Source: Gammaproteobacteria bacterium
GTDB taxonomy: Bacteria > Pseudomonadota > Gammaproteobacteria > Steroidobacterales > Woeseiaceae
Direction: 5' to 3'
Assembly: GCA_030429005.1 (NCBI GenBank)
Contig: JAUIDP010000003.1
Span: 1-64,000 of the forward strand
DNA: 64,000 bases
Shown here: positions 41,460 to 49,894 of the stretch, piece after piece
Position numbering within the stretch: position 1 is the stretch's first letter
Layout of the letters: the number at the start of each line of letters is the position of its first letter
The notes under the pieces: generated by a model
Database searches by the model: none
What the model saw: only the letters and a program-made list of their open reading frames with translations
Told to the model about the DNA's origin: nothing
Translations under genes and position numbers: made by a program

Positions 41460-44400
41460 ATGAAGCACTTTAATTTTCGATCAGGAATGGTCCTTATCGC
41501 CGCGTTCGCCTTTTTCGCAAGCGCATCGGCCCAGGAAATTACCTCGTCAATCGAGGGCACCGTATTGACGCCGGACGGCCAGCCAGCCTCCGGCGTTGTC
41601 GCAACTGTGACCGACGCGCGCGACGGACGGACGCAATCTGCGTCTGCCGACAGCCGTGGTGTTGTCACGTTTCGTTCCGTCAGTGCAGGCGGTCCGTACA
41701 CGGTTCGCATCAGCGGTTCCGGTTATCGCGACTACACGATTACCGACCTGTACACGACCGTAGCCGGCACTTCGTCGTTTACCGTCACGCTGGAGGGCGC
41801 CAGCAGCAGCATCGAGGAAGTGGTCGTAACGGCGGCGCAGATCCAGACGGTCGTCACCGCGTCCGGCCCGAGCTCGACCTTTTCGCTGCAGGAGATCACG
41901 GACATGCCGTCCACCACCCGGCAGATTCGCGACGTCATCCGCATCGACCCGCGCGTCAGCATCGGCGAAACCGGTGACGGCGGTGACCAGTCCGGTGCCA
42001 TCAGCTGCCTGGGCGGCTCCAGCCGCACCAATTCGTTCACCGTTGACGGTGTGCGGGCGACCGACGCTTTCGGCCTGAACCTGTCCGGCAACCTGGCCCG
42101 GTTCACGTTCCCGATCCCGTTCGACAGTGTCGCCGGTGCTGCAGTCGAATTTGCGCCGATGTCGGTCGAGTACGGAAACTTCAGCGGCTGTAACGTTAAC
42201 GTCGTCACCAAGTCGGGCGAGAACGAATTCCACGGCAGCGGTTTCTACCTGTTCAATGACGACAGCATGACAGGTGACACGATTTTCGGCGACAAGTTTG
42301 ACCAGGGCGAGTTCGAGCGCAAGAACTACGGCTTCGATATCGGCGGACCGATCATCAAGGACCACCTGTTCTTCTACGCGTCCTACGAGAAGTTCGACAC
42401 GGCGACGGTGAACAATGTGGGATCGGCGGACGACAGTTCGTTCCCGATCAATCGCACGATCTTCACATCGGCGGAACTCGACCAGATCAGCGGCATCCTG
42501 CAGAACCAGTATGGTCGCGATACGGGCCCGGGTGTCCGCAACCTGCCGGTCACATCGGAGCGCATCTTTGGCCGCATCGACTGGAATATTAATGAGAACC
42601 ACCGTGTCGAAGCGACCTACACGAGCCTCGAGGAAGAGACGACGATCGGTGACGATATTGGCACCGGCCGCGGCGAGTACACCTTTGCCGACAACTTCCA
42701 CCTGCGCGGTTCCGATTCCGAGACGTTTGCTATTCGCCTGTACTCGGACTGGACCGACAACCTGTCGAGCGAAATACGCTATTCCACGCAGGAAGTCATC
42801 GACCTGCAGAACCCGCTGTACGGCGGTGAGGCGCAGGATGCCGAGCCGAAGCCACGCATCGCGCTCGGTGGCAGCGGCGAGTTCGGCGGCGAATTCTTCG
42901 GCCAGCAGTTTGTTTCCGGCCCCGGTACCTTCCGCTCGGCCAACCTGCTGTCGACCGACAAGGACCAGTTCAAGATCAAGTTCGACTACCAGCTCGGTGA
43001 TCACCTGATCACCGCCGGTTATGAATACGAGACTCTGGACGTCTTCAACCTGTTCATCATCAACGCAACCGGTACCGTCTTCTTCGGCGGTGACACGACC
43101 ACCGAGATGATCGACAACCTGGCCGCCGGCAACGCGTACGAAATCCGTTCCGGCGTGTCCTACACGCAGAACCCGAACGACGCGGCGGCAATTTTCACGC
43201 GCGATATCAACTCGGTGTTCCTGCAGGACACCTGGGACATCAACGACAGCATGCAGCTGATCTACGGTCTGCGCTATGACTGGTACGAGTCCAGCGACCT
43301 GCCGCTGGAAAACCCGAACTATGTCGCACGCTACGGGTTTACCAACCAGGTCGGCTTTGACGGTCTCGATATCCTGCAGCCGCGCATCGGCCTGAACTGG
43401 ACGATGCCCGATAGCTGGGGTGATACCCGCATGTCGTTCGGTATCGGCGTATTCTCCGGCAACGACCCGACGGTCTGGTTCTCGAATGCATACCAGAACT
43501 TCGGTGGTGCGCTGGGTGTGGGCAGTGCGACCGGCTTCGCCGGCCCGACAACCTGTACCGCGGCAGACCTGCAGGTGCTGAACGGTGGCTTCACTGGCAT
43601 ACCGCAGTGCGTGCTGGATGCCGGCCAGCAACAGGCGCTGGATACGGCCGGTGCGGTCAATGCGACCGACCCGGACTTCGAACTGCCGAACGTCACCCGC
43701 TACAGCTTTGGCATCGAGCACAACACGAGCAACGACTGGAACCTGCAGTTCGACCTCATCTATGCCGACATGCAGGACCAGGTCGCCTTCGTCGATCTGT
43801 CGCTGGACCAGGTTGGTACAGCGCCGGATGGCCGGCCGACCTACCAGCAGGTCGACGTTCTGCGCCCGGGCTGTAACGCGACGTTCGACGGTGTGCGCCA
43901 GGGTTACAGTGGTGTCACGCCGGAGTGCCTCGGGGGTAACCAGGACGTCTTCTACACCAACCAGCCAGGCGACGGCGGCCACACGTTCACGGCGAGCTTC
44001 CAGGCCAGCAAGATGTTCGAAACCAACAATGGCTGGAATATCAACTTCGTGGGCGGGTACTCGTACAACGAGTCCGAGATCGCCAACCCGGGTACGTCGT
44101 TCACCGCGGCCGAGAACTTCCGCGCGGTCGTTGCGACGGATATCGTCAACCTGGACGTCGGCCCGTCACTGCGCAATACGCCGCACAACTTCGTCCTGAG
44201 CACGACGTTCTCGAAGCTGATCTGGGGTGACAACCGCACCAGCATCACGGCGTTCTTCCAGCGTCGTGCCGGCGCACCGGTCAGTGCGGTATTTTCCGGC
44301 AACTATGCAGCCTCCATCGGCGACACGGGCGGCCGCGCGCGGAACATGCTGTACATTCCGACCGACGAGAACGACCCGCTGGTCAACTTCGATGCCGGCT

Positions 44401-44780
44401 TCGACGTCGACGCCTTCTTCAACTGGGTTGACAAGAATGACCTGAAGCGTGGCGCGATCCAGAAGAAGGGCCAGCTTGACGAAGCATGGGCGACGGACCT
44501 GGATATCCGAATCCAGCAGGAGATTCCGTTCTTCGGTGAGTCCAAGGCGAAGGTTTATCTCGACATCGAGAACTTCCTGAACCTTGTCAACGACAGCTGG
44601 GGCCGCAAGCGCTATTTCGACACCCAGGATATCGCTTCGGCTGTGCAGATCGTGGATGGCGTCATCGATCCGAACGATCCGAGTGTTTACCAGTACAACA
44701 GTTTCACGCCGCCGCAAACGCTGCCCGATACTTTTGATACGCTGTATCGGATCCAGCTCGGCATCCGTGTGGACTTCTAG
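41460..44780 (+). CDS. TonB-dependent receptor, Oar-like, with carboxypeptidase-regulatory-like domain
   Basis: The 1106-residue outer-membrane protein has a Sec signal (residues 1-24), a CarboxypepD_reg-like beta domain at about 26-110 (SSIEGTVLTPDGQPASGVV), a TonB-box-like stretch SIEEVVVTA near 117, a plug domain with SSRTNSFTVDGVRATDAFGL, and a long beta-barrel ending in Phe. This is the Oar-like group, usually about 1000 residues, importing peptides, glycans or other large ligands. ATG 41460 has GGGGAGCC upstream and a clean signal. It is flanked by two sulfatase genes, which suggests a sulfated ligand. A strong hairpin with a T run follows at 44820-44851. Confidence 0.93.
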   Translation: MKHFNFRSGMVLIAAFAFFASASAQEITSSIEGTVLTPDGQPASGVVATVTDARDGRTQSASADSRGVVTFRSVSAGGPYTVRISGSGYRDYTITDLYTTVAGTSSFTVTLEGASSSIEEVVVTAAQIQTVVTASGPSSTFSLQEITDMPSTTRQIRDVIRIDPRVSIGETGDGGDQSGAISCLGGSSRTNSFTVDGVRATDAFGLNLSGNLARFTFPIPFDSVAGAAVEFAPMSVEYGNFSGCNVNVVTKSGENEFHGSGFYLFNDDSMTGDTIFGDKFDQGEFERKNYGFDIGGPIIKDHLFFYASYEKFDTATVNNVGSADDSSFPINRTIFTSAELDQISGILQNQYGRDTGPGVRNLPVTSERIFGRIDWNINENHRVEATYTSLEEETTIGDDIGTGRGEYTFADNFHLRGSDSETFAIRLYSDWTDNLSSEIRYSTQEVIDLQNPLYGGEAQDAEPKPRIALGGSGEFGGEFFGQQFVSGPGTFRSANLLSTDKDQFKIKFDYQLGDHLITAGYEYETLDVFNLFIINATGTVFFGGDTTTEMIDNLAAGNAYEIRSGVSYTQNPNDAAAIFTRDINSVFLQDTWDINDSMQLIYGLRYDWYESSDLPLENPNYVARYGFTNQVGFDGLDILQPRIGLNWTMPDSWGDTRMSFGIGVFSGNDPTVWFSNAYQNFGGALGVGSATGFAGPTTCTAADLQVLNGGFTGIPQCVLDAGQQQALDTAGAVNATDPDFELPNVTRYSFGIEHNTSNDWNLQFDLIYADMQDQVAFVDLSLDQVGTAPDGRPTYQQVDVLRPGCNATFDGVRQGYSGVTPECLGGNQDVFYTNQPGDGGHTFTASFQASKMFETNNGWNINFVGGYSYNESEIANPGTSFTAAENFRAVVATDIVNLDVGPSLRNTPHNFVLSTTFSKLIWGDNRTSITAFFQRRAGAPVSAVFSGNYAASIGDTGGRARNMLYIPTDENDPLVNFDAGFDVDAFFNWVDKNDLKRGAIQKKGQLDEAWATDLDIRIQQEIPFFGESKAKVYLDIENFLNLVNDSWGRKRYFDTQDIASAVQIVDGVIDPNDPSVYQYNSFTPPQTLPDTFDTLYRIQLGIRVDF

Positions 44781-44819
44781 CCAAACCCTGGTTCTGAAGT
44801 CTTATCGCGACCATTCTGA

Positions 44820-44851
44820 GGGGTCAGAGCCGTTGGCTCTGACCCCTTTTT
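44820..44851 (+). terminator. Strong hairpin plus T run after the TonB receptor (REP-like)
   Basis: GGGGTCAGAGCC (44820-44831) and GGCTCTGACCCC (44835-44846) form a perfect 12-bp stem with a 3-base loop, followed by five T. It has the form of a rho-independent terminator. The GGGGTCAGAG arm also resembles short palindromes scattered in many gammaproteobacterial genomes. The likely TTG start of the next gene lies in the loop and right arm. Confidence 0.8.
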
Positions 44852-46293
44852 GTTTTTCCTGGTGGTGCGCACTTTTTTGCCTGCTGGCGGCGCCGGTTCT
44901 CGCCGAAAATCCGCCGAACATCATCGTTGTCATGGCCGACGACCACGGCCAGTGGGCACTCGGCAGCTACGGCCTGGCCGGGATCGATACACCGAACATC
45001 GATTACCTGGCGAATGAGGGTGTGTTGTTCGAGAACGCAATGTCGCCGGCGCCGGTCTGTTCGGCGGCCAGGGCCAGCTTCCACACCGGCAAGATGCCCT
45101 CGCAGCACGGTGTGCACGACTTTCTGAGCGAGGCCGAGGAGTACGATGCAGACTGGCTCGCGGGCGAGACGCTACTGGCAGAACGCTTGCAGCAGCTTGG
45201 CTATCGCACGGCGCTGATCGGCAAGTGGCATGCAACGACCAACAGCAAACTGCCACAGCCGGGATTCGATCGCTGGCTGAGCTACGATCCCTACAAGGCC
45301 GGCTGGGCCAACCAGTACGCGCACAGCGGCACCGTCAGTTTTTCCAACGACGGCGACGAGCTCAGCTTCACCGGCGTGCAGGCACGTTTCCTTTCGGAGC
45401 AGACGATCCGTTTCATCGACGAGTCCGGTGAGCAGCCATTTTTCATCAGCCTGAATTTCACGGAGCCACATGCACCGTTCGCCGGTCTGCCGGAGCGGCT
45501 GGTCGATCGCTACCGCCCGATCGCCACCAGGCTGGTCCGGGCAGGCGGTGCTTCTGATCTGCCTGACCGGGGCGCGAGGACGCGGGTGCCGGCGGACCAT
45601 GCCGAGCAAATGGCGCAGTATCTTGCCGCCGTATCACTGCTGGATGAACAGGTCGGGCGCCTGCTGGATGCGCTGCAGGGTCGAGACCTGCTGGACAACA
45701 CGCTGCTGGTGTACACCGCCGATCACGGGCTGCTGGTCGGCCAGTACGGTTTATACGGCAAGACCAACGCCACTAACCCTGCCAACTTCTATGAAGAGAC
45801 CATCCGCATCCCGCTGATCGTGCACGCGCCGTCGGGAACGATGCGCGGGATGCAGTCACGCGGCGAACTGGTGGATCTTTTGGACCTGCATGCGACGGTG
45901 CTGGATTTCGCGAGCGACGGTGATGCTGACACCAGCTACGGTCCTGGCCGGTCGTTGCGAACTTTGTTGGAAGGCGAACGTTCGACAGGGTGGCGTGAGG
46001 TGCAGTTCGCGGAGCGCGGCAACCTGCGGATGGTCAGCGATGGCCGCTGGAAACTGGTTCGCGAATACGGCAAGAATATGCACGATGCGCCGATCGACCG
46101 CTGGTATGACCTGGCGCACCCGTTCGGCGAACGCGTCAGCGTGGACCTGCCCGCTGCGCCGGTGCGCGGACGCCTGATGACCGAGCTGGAACGGTTCTTC
46201 GACCAGTACGAGACTGAAGCACACAGCGGCCGGTTGATCTGGGACCAGCCGGCACCCAATGCTCGCATGCAGGACGACCTGGACGCGTACTAA
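44833..46293 (+). CDS. Secreted sulfatase (second)
   Basis: The protein (486 residues from TTG 44833) has type I sulfatase motifs: VVMADDHGQWALGSYG (metal Asp pair, about 36-37), VCSAARASFHTGK with formylglycine Cys76 and Arg80 (CxAxR form), and TADHGLLVGQYGLYGK. The hydrophobic FSWWCALFCLLAAPVLA is a signal peptide. No ATG lies between the receptor stop and that signal in this frame, so the start must be a TTG or CTG in the hairpin, with the GAGGGG of the left arm as possible ribosome site. It ends 4 bp into the convergent phosphoesterase gene. Substrate unknown. Confidence 0.82.
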   Translation: MALTPFCFSWWCALFCLLAAPVLAENPPNIIVVMADDHGQWALGSYGLAGIDTPNIDYLANEGVLFENAMSPAPVCSAARASFHTGKMPSQHGVHDFLSEAEEYDADWLAGETLLAERLQQLGYRTALIGKWHATTNSKLPQPGFDRWLSYDPYKAGWANQYAHSGTVSFSNDGDELSFTGVQARFLSEQTIRFIDESGEQPFFISLNFTEPHAPFAGLPERLVDRYRPIATRLVRAGGASDLPDRGARTRVPADHAEQMAQYLAAVSLLDEQVGRLLDALQGRDLLDNTLLVYTADHGLLVGQYGLYGKTNATNPANFYEETIRIPLIVHAPSGTMRGMQSRGELVDLLDLHATVLDFASDGDADTSYGPGRSLRTLLEGERSTGWREVQFAERGNLRMVSDGRWKLVREYGKNMHDAPIDRWYDLAHPFGERVSVDLPAAPVRGRLMTELERFFDQYETEAHSGRLIWDQPAPNARMQDDLDAY

Positions 46294-47903
46294 AAAGCCG
46301 GCGTTGCGCCTTGGCGGTCTGCTGCCAGGTCGCGCTGCCTGCCGGATGCCGGCAGCGGAACCGTCTTGTGTTTCCTGAAATAAGCCGTTGTCAGTTCGCC
46401 CAGCGTTGCCGATTCGCGCAGCCGTTTGGTCGCCAGGAACTCATCGAAGTGGTCAGCGCCGTCGGCAATGATCTCCGGTACGGCGATTTCGTAGACAGCG
46501 TCCGGTGTGACGGCTTTACCGTCATGCTCCAGGGATACCAGCCGCTCGCGTTCCGGCTTCGACGTGTCGTAGACAACGTCGAGACCTGATACCTGCAACA
46601 GGCCGCGCAGCAAAGTAAAAGATTGCTCCATGATTGCGACGAGCTGGTCGCCGCGAACCTGCATGACGACGATGGGGTCGATAAACGGGTTGGTATCGAG
46701 GACATCGACGATCTCAACGTCACCCTCGGGTATGTCCTTTCGAATGGTACCCGGATGGATCAGCGCGATGTCGGCCCCGGTCGCGTCGCGGGCGATATCG
46801 GCGAGCAGGTTGCCGAGATCGGACTCGTCAAAGTAGCGCCGGTTCAGCCGGGCTTCGCTGCGGCCCACGACTTCGGTCAGCTCCGGAAACCGGGCGCGAT
46901 AGGCAGCCATTTTGGCCACGATGACCGGGTCCGGCTCGAGCTGGTCCGAATCGACCGGGATCAGCTTGCCGTCGTAGGACCTGATTTCCCGCGTGCCGGC
47001 GTCCAGTTGCAACTGCAGATAGCCGAGGTAGGTGCCCTGGCCAAATGTCTGCATGATCAGCGTCCCGGTCTCGGGTTGTACGACCGGCTCCCAGGTGCCG
47101 GCATCGGCATGCCCGCCAAACAGGACGTCGATACCGTCAACCGCGCCGGCCAGCGCAATGTCCTTGTCGATGTCGCGAGCCAGGCGCGGATCCGCTTCGG
47201 CGTCGGTTTGCATCGGGGCCGTGTGGCCCTGGTGCGTCAACACGACGACCAGGTCGACCGCGTCGCGCAGCTCGTCCATGGACTTTTGAATAGCGTCTGC
47301 CGGGTCCGTGATATCGAGCCCGTCTGTCGATCCGGGCAGGACAGCCGTGGTTGCCGCATCCTGCCCGATGGTGCCGATGACCCCGATTCGCACTCCGTTA
47401 CGCTCGATGATCGTGTGCCGCTGGGCGAACGGATGGTTCGTGCCCTTGAAAAACATGTTGGCGCTGAGTACGGGAAAGGCAACCCGGTTTTTTTGCCACA
47501 GCAAGATATCCGGACCGTAGTCGAATTCGTGATTGCCGATTGCCATGGCGTCGTAGCCCATCGTCGTCATGAACTCGAACATCAGTGCACCATCGGTCAG
47601 CTTTGACAGGGCGCCGGTGAATATGTCGCCGGAATCGAACAGGAAGACGTTCGGCTCGGTTTGCCGAAGCTGCCTGATCAGCGTCGTCAATTCCGCGAGC
47701 CCGCCGAGGTGCTCGATGTCGTCGCGCCACCAGGCCGGCACCGGTTCGTACGCACTTTCCATGTCGTTCGTGAACAACAGGGTGACGGTGATCGTGTCAT
47801 CGTCGGCCCGCGTTGTTCCGGCCAGTGAAATGGCCAGCATGCAGGCCAGCAGGCCGCGGCCCAGCATGCTGACGATTGAAATGTTCGGGTAGCTTCGCTG
47901 CAT
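46290..47903 (-). CDS. UshA-like 5'-nucleotidase/metallophosphoesterase, variant metal site (copy 2)
   Basis: This 537-residue exported protein is clearly paralogous to the one at 32226-33779, sharing order and wording of almost every motif (DSGDIFTGAL, AIGNHEFDYG, LTHQGHTAPMQTD, LIMQTFGQGTYLGYLQLQ). The same two metal positions are changed: Asp47-x-Glu49 in TNDMESAY and His265-x-Asp267 in GGHADAGT. Three ATG codons in a row mark the start; the third (47903) is best spaced from AGGA. Signal peptide runs to about residue 34. It should hydrolyse nucleotides or phosphoesters in the periplasm. The next gene upstream is divergent, 66 bp away. Confidence 0.87.
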   Translation of the reverse strand: MQRSYPNISIVSMLGRGLLACMLAISLAGTTRADDDTITVTLLFTNDMESAYEPVPAWWRDDIEHLGGLAELTTLIRQLRQTEPNVFLFDSGDIFTGALSKLTDGALMFEFMTTMGYDAMAIGNHEFDYGPDILLWQKNRVAFPVLSANMFFKGTNHPFAQRHTIIERNGVRIGVIGTIGQDAATTAVLPGSTDGLDITDPADAIQKSMDELRDAVDLVVVLTHQGHTAPMQTDAEADPRLARDIDKDIALAGAVDGIDVLFGGHADAGTWEPVVQPETGTLIMQTFGQGTYLGYLQLQLDAGTREIRSYDGKLIPVDSDQLEPDPVIVAKMAAYRARFPELTEVVGRSEARLNRRYFDESDLGNLLADIARDATGADIALIHPGTIRKDIPEGDVEIVDVLDTNPFIDPIVVMQVRGDQLVAIMEQSFTLLRGLLQVSGLDVVYDTSKPERERLVSLEHDGKAVTPDAVYEIAVPEIIADGADHFDEFLATKRLRESATLGELTTAYFRKHKTVPLPASGRQRDLAADRQGATPAF

Positions 47904-47969
47904 CATCATTCCTGTCGTTCGCGTTGTTGGCAATGGCATAATAAACGCTGCTCACCGGGAAACACGAAC

Positions 47970-48902
47970 ATGCTGCAAAAAATCACACTGACCCTGTTGC
48001 TGGGCGGAGTCTTGCTGGTTGCCGGATGCGGTACCGAACAATCGCCATCGGCAGTCGACGAGACGCTGACAGGGCCGGTCATACGCTCGGTCGATACGAC
48101 TTACCTGTCTCGCGACGTTGCGGTCACTGCAACGATCGTTACGCCGGCGGTGGCCGACGGCGTGCCGGTGCCGCTCGTCGTGATGGCACACGGACACGGC
48201 GGTTCGCGCCAGGAGGGCGGCGGCTTCCAGCAGGTTGCCGAAGCGATGGCCCAGCGCGGCATCGCCTCGATACGCATGGACTTCCCGGGCTGTGGCGATA
48301 GCAGCGAATCCTTTACCGAGAACAACCTCAGCAACATGTTGCAGGACCTGCAGGCCGCACGCCAGTTCGTCGCAGGTGAGGTGAGCATCGACCCGGACAG
48401 GGTTGGCCTGCTGGGCTACAGCATGGGCGGCCGTCTCGTCGCGCTGCTGAGTGAAATTGATCCGTCCTACAAGGCAATGGTCATGTGGGCCCCCGGTATT
48501 TCGGACGGTGCAGAGCGCGAAGTGCAACTGACATTCGGCGGAGCCGGGGAGTATGCCAGTAAGCGCCGCGAGGCGGAGGAGCAGGGTTCGGTGGTCTACA
48601 CGACGGTCTGGGGCACCGACCTCAACCTGGGTTTTCGCTGGTTTACCGATCTCGAAACGTCACGGCCGCAGGGAGCGATCGAAAAGTTTGCCGGGCCGCT
48701 GCTGGTCATATACGGCGAAGCGGACCAGGTGGTATTGCCGGCCGTTTCGAAATCGGCCGTGACCGCGGCCGTCAACAGCAGCAAGGTGTCCGAGCTGGCG
48801 ATTCCAACGGCCCGGCACGGCCTGGGTTTCTACACCGAGCGGCCGGAAATTGCGGCACAGGTCGTCACTGCGACAGCCGAATTTTTTGCTGAGGAGCTGT
48901 AG
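47970..48902 (+). CDS. Alpha/beta-hydrolase lipoprotein
   Basis: The 310-residue protein has a lipobox LVAGC and an alpha/beta-hydrolase core: VVMAHGHGGSRQEGG (oxyanion region), the nucleophile elbow GYSMGG, a catalytic Asp candidate in IYGEADQVVLP and His in ARHGLGFYTE. The spacing is that of the dienelactone hydrolase/acyl-esterase group. It lies between a phosphoesterase and a LysR gene; its 3' end overlaps the convergent LysR gene by 38 bp. Substrate is unknown, probably an ester of a small molecule in the periplasm. Confidence 0.85.
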   Translation: MLQKITLTLLLGGVLLVAGCGTEQSPSAVDETLTGPVIRSVDTTYLSRDVAVTATIVTPAVADGVPVPLVVMAHGHGGSRQEGGGFQQVAEAMAQRGIASIRMDFPGCGDSSESFTENNLSNMLQDLQAARQFVAGEVSIDPDRVGLLGYSMGGRLVALLSEIDPSYKAMVMWAPGISDGAEREVQLTFGGAGEYASKRREAEEQGSVVYTTVWGTDLNLGFRWFTDLETSRPQGAIEKFAGPLLVIYGEADQVVLPAVSKSAVTAAVNSSKVSELAIPTARHGLGFYTERPEIAAQVVTATAEFFAEEL

Positions 48903-49824
48903 TTAAAGTCTCCTGGTCGTCGCGCATTACGTCGCAACACACTTGCCGCAGCCAGCGATTGGTTGAGTCCTTGTCGTAGCGCTTGTGCCAGAACATGAAA
49001 TAGTTGACCGGGCGCATTTTGATCGGCGACTCGGAGATGCTCAGCGGAAAATTCTTCATCAGCTCCGTGCAGGCGCGCCGTTGCAGCGTGACAATCAGGT
49101 CCGAGTTCAGCAACGCGTCGGCGACCTGCATGAAGTAGGGCACGATCAGGCTGACGTGCCGCTTTTTGCCGAGTGACGCCAGGATTTCGTCGACCGGGCC
49201 GTGCGCATGCCCGAGCGGCGAAACCATCATGTGGGTCGCCGATAGGTATTGCCGCATCGTCATCTTTTCGCCCTGCAACGGATGCCCGTCGCGGTGGATG
49301 ATCACGAAGTCGTCCCGAAACAGGCGCGTCTGTTTCAGGTGCTCCGGCGCCTGCCAGTTCAGTGTAATTGCGAGATCGACACTCCCGGACTCGAGCTGCT
49401 TGGTCGCGTAGTCGCGGTCGAGCACCTTGAAAGTGACTTTCGACTTGGGCGACTCACTGGAAATACGCGCCACCAGTTCCGGCAGCAGGTAGTGCTGGAC
49501 CTCGTCCGACGTCGAGATGACAAAATTGCGTTCGATATAGCCCGGGTCGAAATCGATCTCCCCGTGCAGCTCCTCGAACGATCCGATCAGCGCGGTGATT
49601 CTCGGTGCCAGTACCAGCGCCTTGCTGGTCGGCGCCATCCCCTGGCCGCTGCGCACGAACAGCTCGTCCACGAAATAATGACGCAGGTTTTTCAGTTGCT
49701 TGCTGACGCTCGACTGGGAGATGCCGAGCGCCTCGGCGGCTGCAGTGATACTGCCGTTCGACAGGATGGCATGAAAGACCATCAGTTCCTGCAGGCGGAT
49801 ATTCGGGGTATTCTTATTAGTCAT
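48865..49824 (-). CDS. LysR-family transcriptional regulator of the 49.9-55.8 kb operon
   Basis: The 319-residue protein has a winged HTH at about residues 11-70 (MVFHAILSNGSITAAAEALG then ISQSSVSKQLKNLRHYF) and a substrate-binding domain in the rest, with KSKVTFKVLDRDYATKQLES typical of the NodD/PcpR-like group. It is divergent from the FAD oxidoreductase gene with 70 bp between start codons, the usual arrangement for a LysR and the operon it activates. A palindrome-like TATTC...GAATA pair (49831-49835 and 49852-49856) lies between them. Effector unknown, perhaps the operon's substrate. Confidence 0.92.
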   Translation of the reverse strand: MTNKNTPNIRLQELMVFHAILSNGSITAAAEALGISQSSVSKQLKNLRHYFVDELFVRSGQGMAPTSKALVLAPRITALIGSFEELHGEIDFDPGYIERNFVISTSDEVQHYLLPELVARISSESPKSKVTFKVLDRDYATKQLESGSVDLAITLNWQAPEHLKQTRLFRDDFVIIHRDGHPLQGEKMTMRQYLSATHMMVSPLGHAHGPVDEILASLGKKRHVSLIVPYFMQVADALLNSDLIVTLQRRACTELMKNFPLSISESPIKMRPVNYFMFWHKRYDKDSTNRWLRQVCCDVMRDDQETLTTAPQQKIRLSQ

Positions 49825-49846
49825 AGTTCTTATTCAGTTTCTGCCA

Positions 49847-49874
49847 TTGTAGAATAGTTTGCAAGCCCTAAAAT
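49847..49874 (+). promoter_or_regulatory. Promoter candidate for the FAD-oxidoreductase operon
   Basis: TTGTAG (49847-49852) and TAAAAT (49869-49874) are 16 bp apart, 20 bp before ATG 49895. AAGCC (49863-49867) and GGCTT (49876-49880) form a small inverted repeat across the -10, and TATTC/GAATA flank the -35. These could be LysR contact sites. The Shine-Dalgarno is GAGGGGG at 49883-49889. Confidence 0.4.
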
Positions 49875-49894
49875 AGGCTTACGAGGGGGTTCTC

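Noticed and set aside
41547-43982. Very long open frame on the minus strand inside the TonB receptor gene
   Set aside because: The plus-strand frame has a signal peptide, plug and barrel with a good Shine-Dalgarno. The antisense frame is low-complexity Arg/Val/Asp-rich sequence typical of GC-rich shadow frames.
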